This document shows positions 48,985-58,564 of a stretch of DNA of 64,000 nt, piece by piece. The notes under the pieces were generated by a model. The model did not search any database and was not told the origin of the DNA. It saw only the letters and a list, made by a program, of their open reading frames with translations. Origin of the DNA: Saccharopolyspora ipomoeae (GTDB lineage: Bacteria; Actinomycetota; Actinomycetes; Mycobacteriales; Pseudonocardiaceae); NCBI RefSeq assembly GCF_029952525.1, contig NZ_JASAOF010000001.1:186001-250000 (forward strand), in the 5' to 3' direction. Position numbers and translations under genes: made by a program. Position 1 is the stretch's first letter, and the number at the start of each line of letters is the position of its first letter.

Positions 48985-49830
48985 TCAGGCGACCGGGGTG
49001 GGGAGTTCGGACGGGCTCTTCCGGACGTCCCGGGGTGTTTTGGGGCGGGCGTGGGTGGCGTAGAGGGTGAGGCCGACGAAGACGACGCCGCCGACGAGGT
49101 TGCCGAGGACCGTGGGGATCTCGTTCCAGATGAGGTAGTCGGCGATGGAGAAGTCGCCGCCGAGCATGAGGCCGCTCGGGAACAGGAACATGTTGACCAC
49201 CGAGTGCTCGAAGCCCATGTAGAAGAACACCAGGATCGGCATCCACATGCCGATCACCTTGCCGGACACCGACTTCGACATCATCGCGGCGACGACACCG
49301 GTGGAGACCATCCAGTTGCACAGCACGCCGCGCACGAACAGCGTCAGCATGCCCGCGGCGCCGTGCTCGGCGTAGCCGAGGGTCCGGCTCTCCCCGATCG
49401 AGCCGAGCTTCTGCCCGACGGCGTTGGGGTCGACGCTGAACGCGAACGTCACGATGACCGCCATCAGCACCGCCACGGTCAGCGCGCCCGCGAAGTTGCC
49501 GAGGAACACCAGCCCCCAGTTGCGCAGCACGCCGGTGAGCTTCACCCCGGGCCGCTTGTCCAGCCACGCCAGCGGCGCCAGCGTGAAAACACCGGTGAGC
49601 AGGTCGAAACCGAGCAAGTAGAGCAGGCAGAAGCCGACCGGGAACAGCAGCGCGCCGATCAGCGGCGCACCCGTCTCGACGGTGACGCTCACCGCGAACG
49701 CGGCGGCCAGCGCCAGGATCGCGCCCGCCATGTAGGCGCGGATCACGGTGTCCCGGGTCGACATGTGGATCTTGGACTCGCCGGCGTCGATCATCTTGCC
49801 GACGAACTCGGGCGGACTCACGTAGGACAC
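48985..49830 (-). CDS. formate/nitrite transporter (FNT family channel)
   Basis: The product is 281 aa with six membrane segments and FNT marks: an N-terminal SPPEFVGKMIDAGESK, FPVGFCLLYLLGFDLLTGVF, GNFAGALTVAV, VLCNWMVSTG and FEHSVVNMFLFPSG (with the central His). It carries formate or nitrite across the membrane as a pentamer. It could feed the Fds formate dehydrogenase at 6.7-11.7 kb; no nitrite reductase is nearby. GTG 49830 has GAGGAG 5 nt upstream. Confidence 0.92.
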   Translation of the reverse strand: MSYVSPPEFVGKMIDAGESKIHMSTRDTVIRAYMAGAILALAAAFAVSVTVETGAPLIGALLFPVGFCLLYLLGFDLLTGVFTLAPLAWLDKRPGVKLTGVLRNWGLVFLGNFAGALTVAVLMAVIVTFAFSVDPNAVGQKLGSIGESRTLGYAEHGAAGMLTLFVRGVLCNWMVSTGVVAAMMSKSVSGKVIGMWMPILVFFYMGFEHSVVNMFLFPSGLMLGGDFSIADYLIWNEIPTVLGNLVGGVVFVGLTLYATHARPKTPRDVRKSPSELPTPVA

Positions 49831-49985
49831 GACAACTCCTCGAAGCCGGAAGGGGATGCGGATACCGTTCGCGGAACGGCGTCGTTCCCGGTCTGGCCAG
49901 CAGTGTCCGCAGCCGCGATGTCCCCGGTGTAACGCGGCCGCGAGATCCGCATCAACAGGAGCTCACCGCCGCGCGCGAGCCCTCG

Positions 49986-51797
49986 TCAGTCGAGCAGGTC
50001 GACGATCGCCGAGGCCATCGCGGCCGGATCGCCGGAGTCGGGCCGCAGCACCAGGTCCGGCTGCTCCGGACGCTCGTAGGCGTCGTCGACGCCGGTGAAC
50101 CCGGTGATCTCCCCCGCCCGCGCCCGCGCGTAGAGGCCCTTGGGGTCGCGCGCCTCGCACACCTCGACGGGCGTGTCGACGAAGACCTCCACGAACGTCA
50201 GACCGGCTTCCCGGTGCGCCTGCCGGGCGCGCTCCCGGTCGGCGCGGTACGGGCTGATCAGCGACACGATGGACACCACGCCGGAGTCGGCGAACAGCCG
50301 CGCCACCTCGCCGACGCGGCGGACGTTCTCGGCCCGGTCGGCGGCGCTGAAGCCCAGGTCGGCGTTGAGCCCGTGTCGCAGGTTGTCGCCGTCGAGCAGG
50401 TAGGCGGGCCTGCCGGCGGCCACCAGCCTGCGCTCCAGCTCGACGGCCACGGTCGACTTGCCCGAGGCCGACAGCCCGGTCAGCCACACCGTCGCGCCCC
50501 GGGTCCGCCGCTGCTCGCGCCGGACCGCCGTGGACACCCAGGTCACGTTCGATTCGGCCACGTCCGGACCGGTGATCATGCCTGCGGCGACGGTGTTGTC
50601 GGTGGCCTCGTCGACGAGGATGAAGCTGCCGGTGGTGCGGTTGCGCCGGTAGGCGTCGAACAGCAGCGGCTGCTGGGTGCGCAGCCGGATCCGGCCGATC
50701 TCGTTGAGCGACAACGACGTCGCGGTCGTGTCGCGGTGCAGGGTGTTGATGTCGAGCCGGTAGTCCAGCTGCCGCACCTGGGCGCGGGTCGACCTCGTGG
50801 TGTGCTGGATGGCGTAGCGCGCACCGGGTTCCAGCGCCGAGCGCTCGGTGAGCCAGCAGACGAGGGCGTCGACGTCCTGGCCGGTGTGCGGGCGGTTCTG
50901 CGGGCGGCACAGCATGTCGCCGCGCGCGACGTCGAGGTCGTCGGTGAGCCGCACGGTCACCGCCTGCGGCGTGAACGCCTCCTCCAGCGGCTCGCCGCCG
51001 GGTCCCCAGATCTCGGCGATGCCGGTGGTGAAGCCCGAGGGCAGCACGACGACGTCGTCGCCGGGCTTGAGCACTCCCCCGGCGACCGTTCCGGCGTAGC
51101 CGCGGACGTCGCCGTCGCGGATCACGCACTGCACCGGCAGCCGGGCGTCGATGAGGTTGCGGTCGGAGGCGACGTGGACCTCTTCGAGGTGGTGCAGCAG
51201 CGACGTGCCCTCGTACCAGGGCATGTTCTCGCTGCGGTGCACGACGTTGTCGCCGCGCAGGGCCGAGACCGGGATGAAGGTCAGGTCCGGCGCGTCGAGC
51301 TTCATGGCGAAGGAGGCGAACTCGGCGCGGATCTCGTCGAAACGCTGCTGCGAATAATCGACCAGGTCCATCTTGTTGACGCACAGCACCAGGTGCGGGA
51401 TGCCGAGCAGGCTGGCCACGAACGCGTGCCTGCGGGACTGCTCCAGCACGCCCTTGCGCGCGTCGATGAGCACCAGCGCGAGGTCGGCGGTGGAGGCACC
51501 GGTGACCATGTTGCGGGTGTACTGGATGTGCCCGGGCGTGTCGGCGATGATGAACTTGCGGCGGGGCGTGGCGAAGTAGCGGTGCGCGACGTCGATGGTG
51601 ATGCCCTGCTCGCGCTCGGCCCGCAGCCCGTCGGTGAGCAGCGCGAGGTCCGGTCCGCCGTCGCCGCGGCCGGCGCGCTCGATGGCTTCGAGCTGGTCGC
51701 TGAGGATCGTCTTGGAGTCGTAGAGCAGGCGCCCGATCAGCGTGGACTTGCCGTCGTCCACGCTCCCGGCGGTGGCGAGGCGAAGCAGCTGCGTCAT
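49986..51797 (-). CDS. cysNC: bifunctional sulfate adenylyltransferase subunit 1 / APS kinase
   Basis: The product is 603 aa. The CysN part begins with GTPase motif AGSVDDGKSTLIGRLLYD, then EREQGITIDVAHRYF, DTPGHIQYTRNM and NKMDL. The CysC part starts near residue 430 with WLTGLSASGKSTVAVELE and holds LDGDNLRHGLN and FVDTPVEVCEARDPKGLY. It makes APS with CysD and phosphorylates it to PAPS. ATG 51797 has GAGGAG 5 nt upstream, 142 bp after cysD. PAPS is the donor for the sulfotransferase at 55434-56588. Confidence 0.95.
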   Translation of the reverse strand: MTQLLRLATAGSVDDGKSTLIGRLLYDSKTILSDQLEAIERAGRGDGGPDLALLTDGLRAEREQGITIDVAHRYFATPRRKFIIADTPGHIQYTRNMVTGASTADLALVLIDARKGVLEQSRRHAFVASLLGIPHLVLCVNKMDLVDYSQQRFDEIRAEFASFAMKLDAPDLTFIPVSALRGDNVVHRSENMPWYEGTSLLHHLEEVHVASDRNLIDARLPVQCVIRDGDVRGYAGTVAGGVLKPGDDVVVLPSGFTTGIAEIWGPGGEPLEEAFTPQAVTVRLTDDLDVARGDMLCRPQNRPHTGQDVDALVCWLTERSALEPGARYAIQHTTRSTRAQVRQLDYRLDINTLHRDTTATSLSLNEIGRIRLRTQQPLLFDAYRRNRTTGSFILVDEATDNTVAAGMITGPDVAESNVTWVSTAVRREQRRTRGATVWLTGLSASGKSTVAVELERRLVAAGRPAYLLDGDNLRHGLNADLGFSAADRAENVRRVGEVARLFADSGVVSIVSLISPYRADRERARQAHREAGLTFVEVFVDTPVEVCEARDPKGLYARARAGEITGFTGVDDAYERPEQPDLVLRPDSGDPAAMASAIVDLLD

Positions 51798-51939
51798 CGA
51801 AGCTCCTCTTCGGTTTCGCTGAGCGTTCCCGGTTGCCACGGCGAAGCCGTGTCTCCTTCCCCACCTCAGGCGCTCGCACCTCCGCGCGTCCGAGGTTCCG
51901 CTACCCGCACCGCCGAGCGAAAAGACCGCAGAACTCTCA

Positions 51940-52845
51940 TCAGAAGTAGCCTTCGCGCTTGCGGTCTTCCAATCCGGCCTCCGAGATGCGGTCGTCCGCC
52001 CTGGTGGCGCCGCGTTCGGTGACCCGGGCGGCGGCGACCTCGGCGACGACGTCGGCGACGGTGCTCGCGGTGGAGGGCACGCAGCCGGTGCAGGTCGCGT
52101 CGCCGACGGTGCGGAAGCGGACGGTGGCCTCGTAGGGCTGCTCGTCCTCGCCGGGTTCCAGGTGCGGGTTGGTGGCCAGCAGCATGCCGTCGCGCTCGAA
52201 GACGGTGCGCCGGTGGGCGTAGTAGATCGGCGGGAGCTCGATGCCCTCGTCGAGCACGTACTGCCAGATGTCGAGCTCGGTCCAGTCCGACAGCGGGAAG
52301 ACGCGGATGTGCTCGCCCTCGCGGTGCCGACCGTTGTAGAGGTGCCACAGCTCGGGCCGCTGGTTGCGGGGGTCCCACTGGCCGAACTCGTCGCGGAAGC
52401 TGAACACCCGCTCCTTGGCGCGGGCCTTCTCCTCGTCGCGGCGAGCGCCGCCGAAGACGGCGTCGAAGCGGTGCTCGGCGATGCTGCGCAGCAGGGTCCG
52501 GGTCTGCAGGCGGTTCCGCCCGGCCCCGGGTCGTTCGACGGAGCGGCCGGCGTCGATGTCGTCCTGCACGCTGCCGACCAGCAGCTCCAGGCCCAGGCGC
52601 TCGACGGTGCGGTCGCGGAAGTCGATGACCTCGGCGAAGTTGTGGCCGGTGTCGACGTGCAGGACCGGGAACGGCAGCGGCGCGGGCCAGAACGCCTTGA
52701 GGGCCACGTGCAGCATCACGGCGGAGTCCTTGCCGCCGGAGAACAGCAGCGCCGGGCGTTCGAAGCAGGCCGCGACCTCGCGGAAGACGTGCACCGCCTC
52801 GGCTTCCAGGCCGCGCAGGTGGGTCAGTTCGTAGGTCGTGGTCAC
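51940..52845 (-). CDS. cysD: sulfate adenylyltransferase subunit 2
   Basis: The product is 301 aa of the PAPS-reductase-like ATP pyrophosphatase fold: PALLFSGGKDSAVMLHVALK (P-loop SGGKDS), FPVLHVDTGHNFAEVIDFRD, DAVFGGARRDEEKARAKERV and the C-terminal TGCVPSTAST. With CysN it makes APS from sulfate and ATP. GTG 52845 is chosen by homologous start (TTTYELTHLRGLEAEA). It is divergent from the NTF2 gene across a region with two KstR-like boxes. Confidence 0.93.
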   Translation of the reverse strand: MTTTYELTHLRGLEAEAVHVFREVAACFERPALLFSGGKDSAVMLHVALKAFWPAPLPFPVLHVDTGHNFAEVIDFRDRTVERLGLELLVGSVQDDIDAGRSVERPGAGRNRLQTRTLLRSIAEHRFDAVFGGARRDEEKARAKERVFSFRDEFGQWDPRNQRPELWHLYNGRHREGEHIRVFPLSDWTELDIWQYVLDEGIELPPIYYAHRRTVFERDGMLLATNPHLEPGEDEQPYEATVRFRTVGDATCTGCVPSTASTVADVVAEVAAARVTERGATRADDRISEAGLEDRKREGYF

Positions 52846-52877
52846 GACGGACCCGCCCTTCCGATCAGAACCTGATA

Positions 52878-52913
52878 TAGAACAAGTTTCACAGAAAAGT
52901 AGAACAAGTTCTT
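52878..52913. promoter_or_regulatory. two KstR-like operators
   Basis: TAGAACAAGTTTCA (52878-52891) and TAGAACAAGTTCTT (52900-52913) each contain the AACnnGTT core; the first satisfies the published KstR pattern TnnAACnnGTTnnA at all fixed positions and the second at all but the last. They lie between cysD (minus) and the NTF2 gene (plus), 63-98 bp before the latter. Confidence 0.6.
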
Positions 52914-52975
52914 GCGCTTGGTCAAGGTGCGCGGAAAGCTGGGGCCATCCCGGACGGACCGAGCGAGGAGGCGTC

Positions 52976-53443
52976 GTGGACCTGGTCGCGCTGGAGGAGA
53001 TCAAGCGTCTGAAGTACCGCTACCTGCGAGCGGTCGACCTGAAGCTGTGGCACGAGCTGGCCGACACCATCACCGAGGACGCGGTCGGCGACTACGGCAC
53101 CGAGGCGGCCGGCGAGAAGCTCCACCTCGTCGGGCGCGAGAAGATCCTGGAGTTCATGCGGGAGAACCTCGGCCCGGGCATCATCACCACGCACTTCGCG
53201 GGCCAGCCGGAGATCGACGTCGACGGCGACACCGCCACCGGGACCTGGTGCTTCGAGGACACCGTCATCGCCACCGAGTTCAAGACGATCATCCGGGGCG
53301 CGGCCTTCTACGAGGACACCTACCGCCGCGAGTCGGACGGCGAGTGGCGCATCAGCCGGACCGGCTACACCCGGACCTACGAGTTCCTGCACACCTTCGA
53401 CGACCTCCCCAACTTCACCCTCACGGCCAACCGCTGGGCATAG
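52976..53443 (+). CDS. SnoaL/NTF2-like protein
   Basis: The product is 155 aa with the SnoaL-type pattern ALEEIKRLKYRYLRAVDLKL, GREKILEFMRENLGPGIITT and YRRESDGEWRISRTGYTRTY. Members act as isomerases, dehydratases or binding proteins, including in steroid degradation. The GTG at 52976 has GAGGAGG 4 nt upstream. Its TAG stop is the first three bases of another KstR-like box. It is the first gene of the box-controlled cluster. Confidence 0.85.
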   Translation: MDLVALEEIKRLKYRYLRAVDLKLWHELADTITEDAVGDYGTEAAGEKLHLVGREKILEFMRENLGPGIITTHFAGQPEIDVDGDTATGTWCFEDTVIATEFKTIIRGAAFYEDTYRRESDGEWRISRTGYTRTYEFLHTFDDLPNFTLTANRWA

Positions 53444-53454
53444 AACTCGTTCTA
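53441..53454. promoter_or_regulatory. KstR-like operator (perfect palindrome)
   Basis: TAGAACTCGTTCTA is a perfect inverted repeat and meets the KstR pattern TnnAACnnGTTnnA. It overlaps the stop of the NTF2 gene and lies 14 bp before the DUF1214-like start. Confidence 0.65.
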
Positions 53455-53468
53455 CGAAGGAGGATCCT

Positions 53469-54632
53469 GTGCTCACGCAGCCTTTCGCCGACGCTGTTGC
53501 CGAGGCCGAGGAGGTCATCAAGGGCGCCAAGCACATCCGCACCGATCAGGACCTGGTCGAGGGGTACGACTACCTGGCGGGCAGCATCCAGGCGTCGATG
53601 ATGCTGGCCTGGGCGTTCGAGCGCGATCACCCGTACTTCATCCAGTCGACCGGCCCCTACACGAAGATGGGCCTGGACAACCCGGACGCGCTGTACTTCC
53701 ACTCCTACATCCGCGACGACGCCGAGTACGTGGTGACCGGGAAGCGCGGCAGCACGACGGATCTCAGCTTCCAGGTGCTCAACGGCGACTACTCCCCGGT
53801 GGACGTCCCGGACAGCCTCGCCGCGTTCGACGACCGGCGCATCACCGTCGACGACAACGGTGATTTCGAGGTGCGCTTCGGGCCGGGACCGGCCGGGCCG
53901 AACTACTTCACCCTCGCCCCCGGTTCGGCGATGCTGGTGGTGCGCGAGGTCTACAGCGACTGGGACACCGAGCGGCGCGGCCTGATCCGGATCCGGCGGG
54001 CCGACACCGCGGGCACCGCTCCCCCGCCGCGCACGATGGACCTGATGACCAAGCGCTACGGCGTGGCCGGGAAGATCCTGCTCAGCCGGTTGCGTACGTT
54101 CCTCGCGTTCCCCGAGTGGTTCTACCTCAACCAGCCGGTGAACACGATGAACGAGCCGCGCTCCACGCCGGGCGGGCTGTCCACCCAGATGTCGTCCGCC
54201 GGGCACTTCGAGCTCACCGACGACCAGGCGATGATCATCACCGTGCCGCGTTCCGAGGCGCCGTACCAGGGTTTTCAGCTCGGCAGCCCCTGGTACATCT
54301 CCACCGACTACATCAACCACCAGACCAGCCTCACCGCCGAGCAGGCGCGCACCGATCCCGACGGCAAGATCCGCTTCGTGCTCGCCGAGCGCGATCCGGG
54401 CCTGACCAACTGGATCGAGCTGACCGGGCACCAGCGCGGCTACATGCAGATCCGCTGGCAGCGCCTCTCCCGCGACCTGGGACCCGAGGACGGCCCGGAG
54501 GTCGAGGTCGTGCCGTTCGGCGAGCTGCCGAAACGCCTTCCGCACCACGAGGAATCGCGCATCACGCCCGAGCTGTGGCGCGAGCGCATCGCCGCGCGGC
54601 AAGCCGCCGTGCACAACCGGATGCTGGGGTGA
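53469..54632 (+). CDS. DUF1214-like protein (Rv3531c-like)
   Basis: The product is 387 aa, soluble, with YDYLAGSIQASMMLAWAFER near the N-terminus and a C-terminal DUF1214-type part (GSPWYISTDYINHQTSLTAE, FVLAERDPGLTNWIELTGHQ). GTG 53469 has GGAGG 6 nt upstream. Size, order (followed by SDR then sulfotransferase) and the KstR-like box resemble, from memory, Rv3531c-Rv3530c-Rv3529c of M. tuberculosis. Its biochemical role is not known to me. Confidence 0.75.
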   Translation: MLTQPFADAVAEAEEVIKGAKHIRTDQDLVEGYDYLAGSIQASMMLAWAFERDHPYFIQSTGPYTKMGLDNPDALYFHSYIRDDAEYVVTGKRGSTTDLSFQVLNGDYSPVDVPDSLAAFDDRRITVDDNGDFEVRFGPGPAGPNYFTLAPGSAMLVVREVYSDWDTERRGLIRIRRADTAGTAPPPRTMDLMTKRYGVAGKILLSRLRTFLAFPEWFYLNQPVNTMNEPRSTPGGLSTQMSSAGHFELTDDQAMIITVPRSEAPYQGFQLGSPWYISTDYINHQTSLTAEQARTDPDGKIRFVLAERDPGLTNWIELTGHQRGYMQIRWQRLSRDLGPEDGPEVEVVPFGELPKRLPHHEESRITPELWRERIAARQAAVHNRMLG

Positions 54633-54637
54633 GGCCG

Positions 54638-55423
54638 ATGCTGGACGGACTGCTGCGCGACAAGGTCGTCGTCGTCTCCGGGATCGGGCCCGGCCTGGGC
54701 CGGTCCCTGGCGCTGCGCAGCGCGCAGGCCGGGGCCGACGTGGTGCTGGCCGCGCGCACCGAGAAGCGGCTCGAGCAGGTGGCCGACGAGGTGAGCGAGC
54801 TGGGCCGCCGCGCGCTTGTGGTGCCCACCGACATCACCTCCGAGGACGACGCGGCGAACCTGGTGTCGCGGTCGGTGGAGCACTTCGGGCGGGTCGACGC
54901 GCTGATCAACAACGCCTTCGCGATCCCCCCGCTCGCCGACCTCGCCGACACCGACCTGGACGCGATCCGGCAGGGCTTCGAGACCACCTCGATCGCCGCG
55001 CTGCGGATGACCAGGCTGTTCGCCCCCGCGCTGGCCGAGACGCGCGGCGCGGTGCTCATGGTGAACTCGGCCGTGCTGCGGCACTCCCGCCGCAACTACG
55101 GCGCCTACAAGATGGCCAAGTCCAGTCTGCTGTCGCTGGCGCAGAGCCTGGCCACCGAGCTCGGGCCGCAGGGAGTGCGGGTCAACACCATCGCCCCCGG
55201 CTACATCTGGGCGGACTCGCTCAAGTGGTACCTCGGCTACCTCGCCGAGCAGCGCGGCATCACCCGCGACGAGGTCTACGAGGAGACCGCCGCCACCACC
55301 GACCTGCGAAAACTCCCTGAACCGGACGAGATCGCCGACGCGGGCCTGTTCCTGATCTCCGAACTCTCGCGGATCATCACCGGCCAGTGCCTGGACGTCA
55401 ACGCCGGAGAATTCCACCACTGA
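54638..55423 (+). CDS. short-chain dehydrogenase/reductase (Rv3530c-like)
   Basis: The product is 261 aa with VVVSGIGPGLGRSLALRSAQ, ALINNAFAIPPLADL in place of the usual NNAG, and YKMAK as the YxxxK pair. The altered NNA-F and the GIGPGLG loop mark a subfamily. ATG 54638 is chosen; a GTG 9 nt earlier is possible. It lies 5 bp after the DUF1214-like gene. By context it may oxidise or reduce a steroid or sterol-derived alcohol; this is inference. Confidence 0.87.
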   Translation: MLDGLLRDKVVVVSGIGPGLGRSLALRSAQAGADVVLAARTEKRLEQVADEVSELGRRALVVPTDITSEDDAANLVSRSVEHFGRVDALINNAFAIPPLADLADTDLDAIRQGFETTSIAALRMTRLFAPALAETRGAVLMVNSAVLRHSRRNYGAYKMAKSSLLSLAQSLATELGPQGVRVNTIAPGYIWADSLKWYLGYLAEQRGITRDEVYEETAATTDLRKLPEPDEIADAGLFLISELSRIITGQCLDVNAGEFHH

Positions 55424-55433
55424 GGAGCTGCTC

Positions 55434-56588
55434 ATGAGCATCGGTCGTGAGGACGTCGGCACCGTCGAGGACCTGCACGCCTCGGCCACCCGGCTCGTCG
55501 GGCTCGACGACTTCGGCACCGACGACTACACCGACGGGCTCGGCGTGCTGCTGGAGTCCTACGAGCGCGACGCCGGGCTGACGCCGCTGGGCAACAAGGT
55601 CGCGCGCGCGTTCCTGCGGGGCGCGCTGACCGCGCGGCTGATCAGCGAGGACGCGTGGAAGAAGCACCCGCAGCACGCCGAGGTCGCGGTCGAGCGCCCG
55701 ATCTTCGTCACCGGGCTGCCGCGCACCGGCACCACGGCGCTGCACCGGTTGCTCACCGCCGACCCCGCCAACCAGGGCCTGGAGCTGTGGCTGACCGAGG
55801 TGCCGCAGCCGCGCCCACCGCGCGAGACCTGGGCCGACGACCCGGTCTTCCAGGGGATCCAGCAGGGCTACACCCAGCACCACGTGGAGCACCCCGAGTT
55901 CATGGGCGTGCACTACATGTCGGCCGAGCAGGTCGAGGAGTGCTGGCAGCTGCTGCGGCAGTCGACGCGGTCGATCTCCTACGAGTGCCTGGCGCACCTG
56001 CCGACCTACTCGCGCTGGCTGGCCGGCCAGGACTGGACGGCGGCCTACGCGCGGCACAAGCGCAACCTGCAGCTCATCGGGCTGCCGGACCGGAACCGGC
56101 GCTGGGTGCTGAAGAACCCGAGCCACCTGTTCGCGCTCGACGCGCTGCTGGAGACCTACCCGGACGCGCTGGTGATCCAGACGCACCGCGAGCCGCGCAC
56201 CGCGATCGCCTCGGTGTGCAGCCTCGCCGCGCACGCCACCCACGACTGGTCGGAGACCTTCCGCGGCGAGACCATCGGCCGCGACCAGCTGGAGCTGTGG
56301 TCGCGGGGCCTGGACGAGTTCACCGCGGCCCGCGCCCGGCACGATCCGGACCGCTTCTTCGACGTGCGCTACGAGGACTTCACGGCCGACCCGATCGGCG
56401 TTGTCCAGCGGATCTACCGGCACTTCGGGATCCCGCTCGACGACGCCGCGACGCGGGCGATGCGGGACCTGCACGCCGAGAGCACCGCCGGTCACGCCAA
56501 GCCCGCGCACCGCTACTCGCTGGCGGACTTCGGGCTGCGCGGAGAAGAGGTCGACGAGCGCTTCGCCGGCTGGGCTCCGGTCGGTTAG
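55434..56588 (+). CDS. sulfotransferase family protein (Rv3529c-like)
   Basis: The product is 384 aa. The PAPS-binding 5'-phosphosulfate loop [14 protein letters not shown] is at 94-107; further marks are [20 protein letters not shown] and [18 protein letters not shown] (3'-phosphate site). This family transfers sulfate from PAPS to a lipid or steroid alcohol, although activity is rarely shown. It is 384 aa, the length I recall for Rv3529c. PAPS is made by the divergent cysD/cysNC genes just upstream of this cluster. Confidence 0.87.
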   Translation: MSIGREDVGTVEDLHASATRLVGLDDFGTDDYTDGLGVLLESYERDAGLTPLGNKVARAFLRGALTARLISEDAWKKHPQHAEVAVERPIFVTGLPRTGTTALHRLLTADPANQGLELWLTEVPQPRPPRETWADDPVFQGIQQGYTQHHVEHPEFMGVHYMSAEQVEECWQLLRQSTRSISYECLAHLPTYSRWLAGQDWTAAYARHKRNLQLIGLPDRNRRWVLKNPSHLFALDALLETYPDALVIQTHREPRTAIASVCSLAAHATHDWSETFRGETIGRDQLELWSRGLDEFTAARARHDPDRFFDVRYEDFTADPIGVVQRIYRHFGIPLDDAATRAMRDLHAESTAGHAKPAHRYSLADFGLRGEEVDERFAGWAPVG

Positions 56589-56623
56589 ATTCCGGGCGGA
56601 TTCGACGCACCGGAGGGCGAAGC

Positions 56624-57784
56624 ATGGCGTACGGCGACTACCAGCTGGAGATCTACCTCAACGGTCTGAGCGGGGTGCTTCCCGACCTGCCGATGGAGTT
56701 CGAGGAGCTGGAGGAGCGGGCGAAATCCGCCATGTCGCCCTCGGTGTGGTCCTACGTCCACGGCGGCGCGGGGTCGGAGCGCACGCAGCGCGCGAACGTC
56801 GCCGCGTTCGACCGGTGGGGCCTGGTGCCGCGGATGTTCGTGGGCGCCGAGGAGCGCGACCTCTCGGTGGACCTGTTCGGGATGACGCTGCCGTCCCCGG
56901 TGTTCATGGCGCCGATCGGGGTGCTGGGCATCTGCGGGCAGGACGGGCACGGCGACCTGGCCACCGCGCGGGCCGCCGCGCAGACCGGTGTGCCGATGGT
57001 GGCCTCGACGCTGTCGTCGGACCCGTTGGAGGACGTGGCGGGCGAATTCGGCGGCACACCGGGGTTCTTCCAGCTCTACACGCCGAAGGACCGGGATCTG
57101 GCGGAAAGCCTGGTGCGCCGCGCCGAGAAGGCGGGCTACAAGGGCATCGTCGTCACGCTCGACACCTGGATCCCGGGCTGGCGGCCGCGCGACCTGGCGA
57201 CCTCGAACTTCCCGCAGCTGCGCGGGCACTGCCTGAGCAACTACTACACCGACCCGGTGTTCCGGGCGGGTCTGGACAAGAGCCCCGAGGAGGATCCGGG
57301 CGCGGCGGTGCTGCGCTGGGTCTCCACCTTCGGCAACCCGCTGACCTGGAACGACCTGCCGTGGCTGCGGTCGCTGACGGACCTGCCGCTGCTGGTCAAG
57401 GGCATCTGCCACCCCGACGACGTCCGCCGCGCCAAGGACGGCGGCGTCGACGGCATCTACTGCTCCACCCACGGAGGCCGCCAGGCCGACGGGGGGCTTC
57501 CGGCCCTGGAGGTCCTGCCGGAGGTCGTCGACGCGGCCGACGGAATGCCGGTCCTGTTCGACTCGGGAGTCCGCAGCGGCGCCGACGTCATCAAGGCCCT
57601 CGCCCTGGGCGCCACGGCGGTCGGCGTCGGCCGCCCCTACGCCTACGGGCTCGCCCTCGGCGGCACCCCCGGCATCACCCACGTCCTCCGCAGCCTCCTC
57701 GCCGAAGCCGACCTGATCATGGCCGTCGACGGCTACCCCACCCTCTCCGACCTCACCCGTGATGCCCTCCGCGCGCTCCGCTGA
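56624..57784 (+). CDS. FMN-dependent alpha-hydroxy acid oxidase (lactate 2-monooxygenase-like)
   Basis: The product is 386 aa of the glycolate oxidase/LMO family: [12 protein letters not shown] with the active Tyr, [30 protein letters not shown] with the FMN Lys, the catalytic His in [11 protein letters not shown] (His283) and [18 protein letters not shown]. The usual Asn before the catalytic His-Gly-Gly-Arg is Thr here. It oxidises a 2-hydroxy acid with O2. It is the last gene of the KstR-box cluster, 35 bp after the sulfotransferase. Confidence 0.9.
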   Translation: MAYGDYQLEIYLNGLSGVLPDLPMEFEELEERAKSAMSPSVWSYVHGGAGSERTQRANVAAFDRWGLVPRMFVGAEERDLSVDLFGMTLPSPVFMAPIGVLGICGQDGHGDLATARAAAQTGVPMVASTLSSDPLEDVAGEFGGTPGFFQLYTPKDRDLAESLVRRAEKAGYKGIVVTLDTWIPGWRPRDLATSNFPQLRGHCLSNYYTDPVFRAGLDKSPEEDPGAAVLRWVSTFGNPLTWNDLPWLRSLTDLPLLVKGICHPDDVRRAKDGGVDGIYCSTHGGRQADGGLPALEVLPEVVDAADGMPVLFDSGVRSGADVIKALALGATAVGVGRPYAYGLALGGTPGITHVLRSLLAEADLIMAVDGYPTLSDLTRDALRALR

Positions 57785-57812
57785 GCCCGTCTCGGTGCGC
57801 GGGTGGTCACCA

Positions 57813-57879
57813 GGGGACGGTTTTTCCTCGAATCACCCATGATCAATGTCCGTTTTGCCCGGACAGTTCTCACTAAAAC
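57813..57879 (-). repeat. 67-bp repeat R2 (inverted partner of 42961-43027)
   Basis: On the minus strand it matches R1 at 64 of 67 bases. It starts 28 bp after the oxidase stop codon, where its hairpin could act as a terminator. The flanking sequence differs from that of R1 apart from a few bases. Confidence 0.75.
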
Positions 57880-58033
57880 TGTCCACTGGCGACCACCTCA
57901 CCAGGCCGAGCGCTCGGAGGGCCCGATCGGACGAAGAGCGGGGTCACAGTCGGAATCGATAACGTGCGGGGCGCCAGGAGCGATCTTCCCGGTGGAGGTA
58001 AAACCTACCTTTACTCGGAGATCGGAGGTCGCG

Positions 58034-58378
58034 ATGGCGCAGGTTCTGAGCCTGGCGTTCGTCGGCTCCGCCGTCGTGCTGCTCATCGCCGTGCTGATCG
58101 TGCGGGAGAGCGGACGTCGGAGCACCGCGCGGTGGGAGCTCGAACGGGAACGGCTGCGGCGGGACACGCTCACCCAGCTCGCAGCGGACGACCGGGAGCA
58201 CGCACGCGCGCTGCTCAAGAGCGCCCGCGAGCTGTTCGGCGCGGGCCACACCGCGACCGCGGCGATCCTGGAGATGCAGGCGACCGACTACGAGATGCGC
58301 GCCGACGACCACGAAGCCGCGCGCGCCGACCCGACCTTGCCGATGTTCCCGGCGCGGCAACGACAACTCTCCCTCTGA
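58034..58378 (+). CDS. small single-pass membrane protein
   Basis: The product is 114 aa. A membrane helix spans about residues 4-23 (LSLAFVGSAVVLLIAVLIV); the rest is charged and helical, likely coiled coil (RWELERERLRRDTLTQLAAD, DREHARALLKSARELF), ending in an acidic tail. GGAGG lies 5 nt before ATG 58034. I do not recognise a family. It is monocistronic between R2 and the second DUF574 methyltransferase. Confidence 0.75.
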   Translation: MAQVLSLAFVGSAVVLLIAVLIVRESGRRSTARWELERERLRRDTLTQLAADDREHARALLKSARELFGAGHTATAAILEMQATDYEMRADDHEAARADPTLPMFPARQRQLSL

Positions 58379-58564
58379 CCACCGGAAACCGGGGCCTGCG
58401 CGGCACTTTCGCGCAGGCCCTGGCGTGGTCTCGACCATTCGCGGCGAAACCGCGCCGCCGAACGGACGATCGGCGCTCACACCGGACCGCCAGGGTCCCG
58501 CCGCGTTGCGACCACCGATAGACTCCCCGAAAACGTGATCAAATCCACGGGGAGCGCGGCACCG

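Noticed and set aside
47711..49567. Long minus-strand frame across XRE (2) and the FNT gene
   Set aside because: It spans a strong terminator hairpin and two real genes in other frames, with no recognisable domain.
57803..58033. Upstream extension of the small membrane protein through repeat R2
   Set aside because: The frame stays open only because the repeat is free of stops; GGAGG before ATG 58034 and the membrane helix mark the true start.
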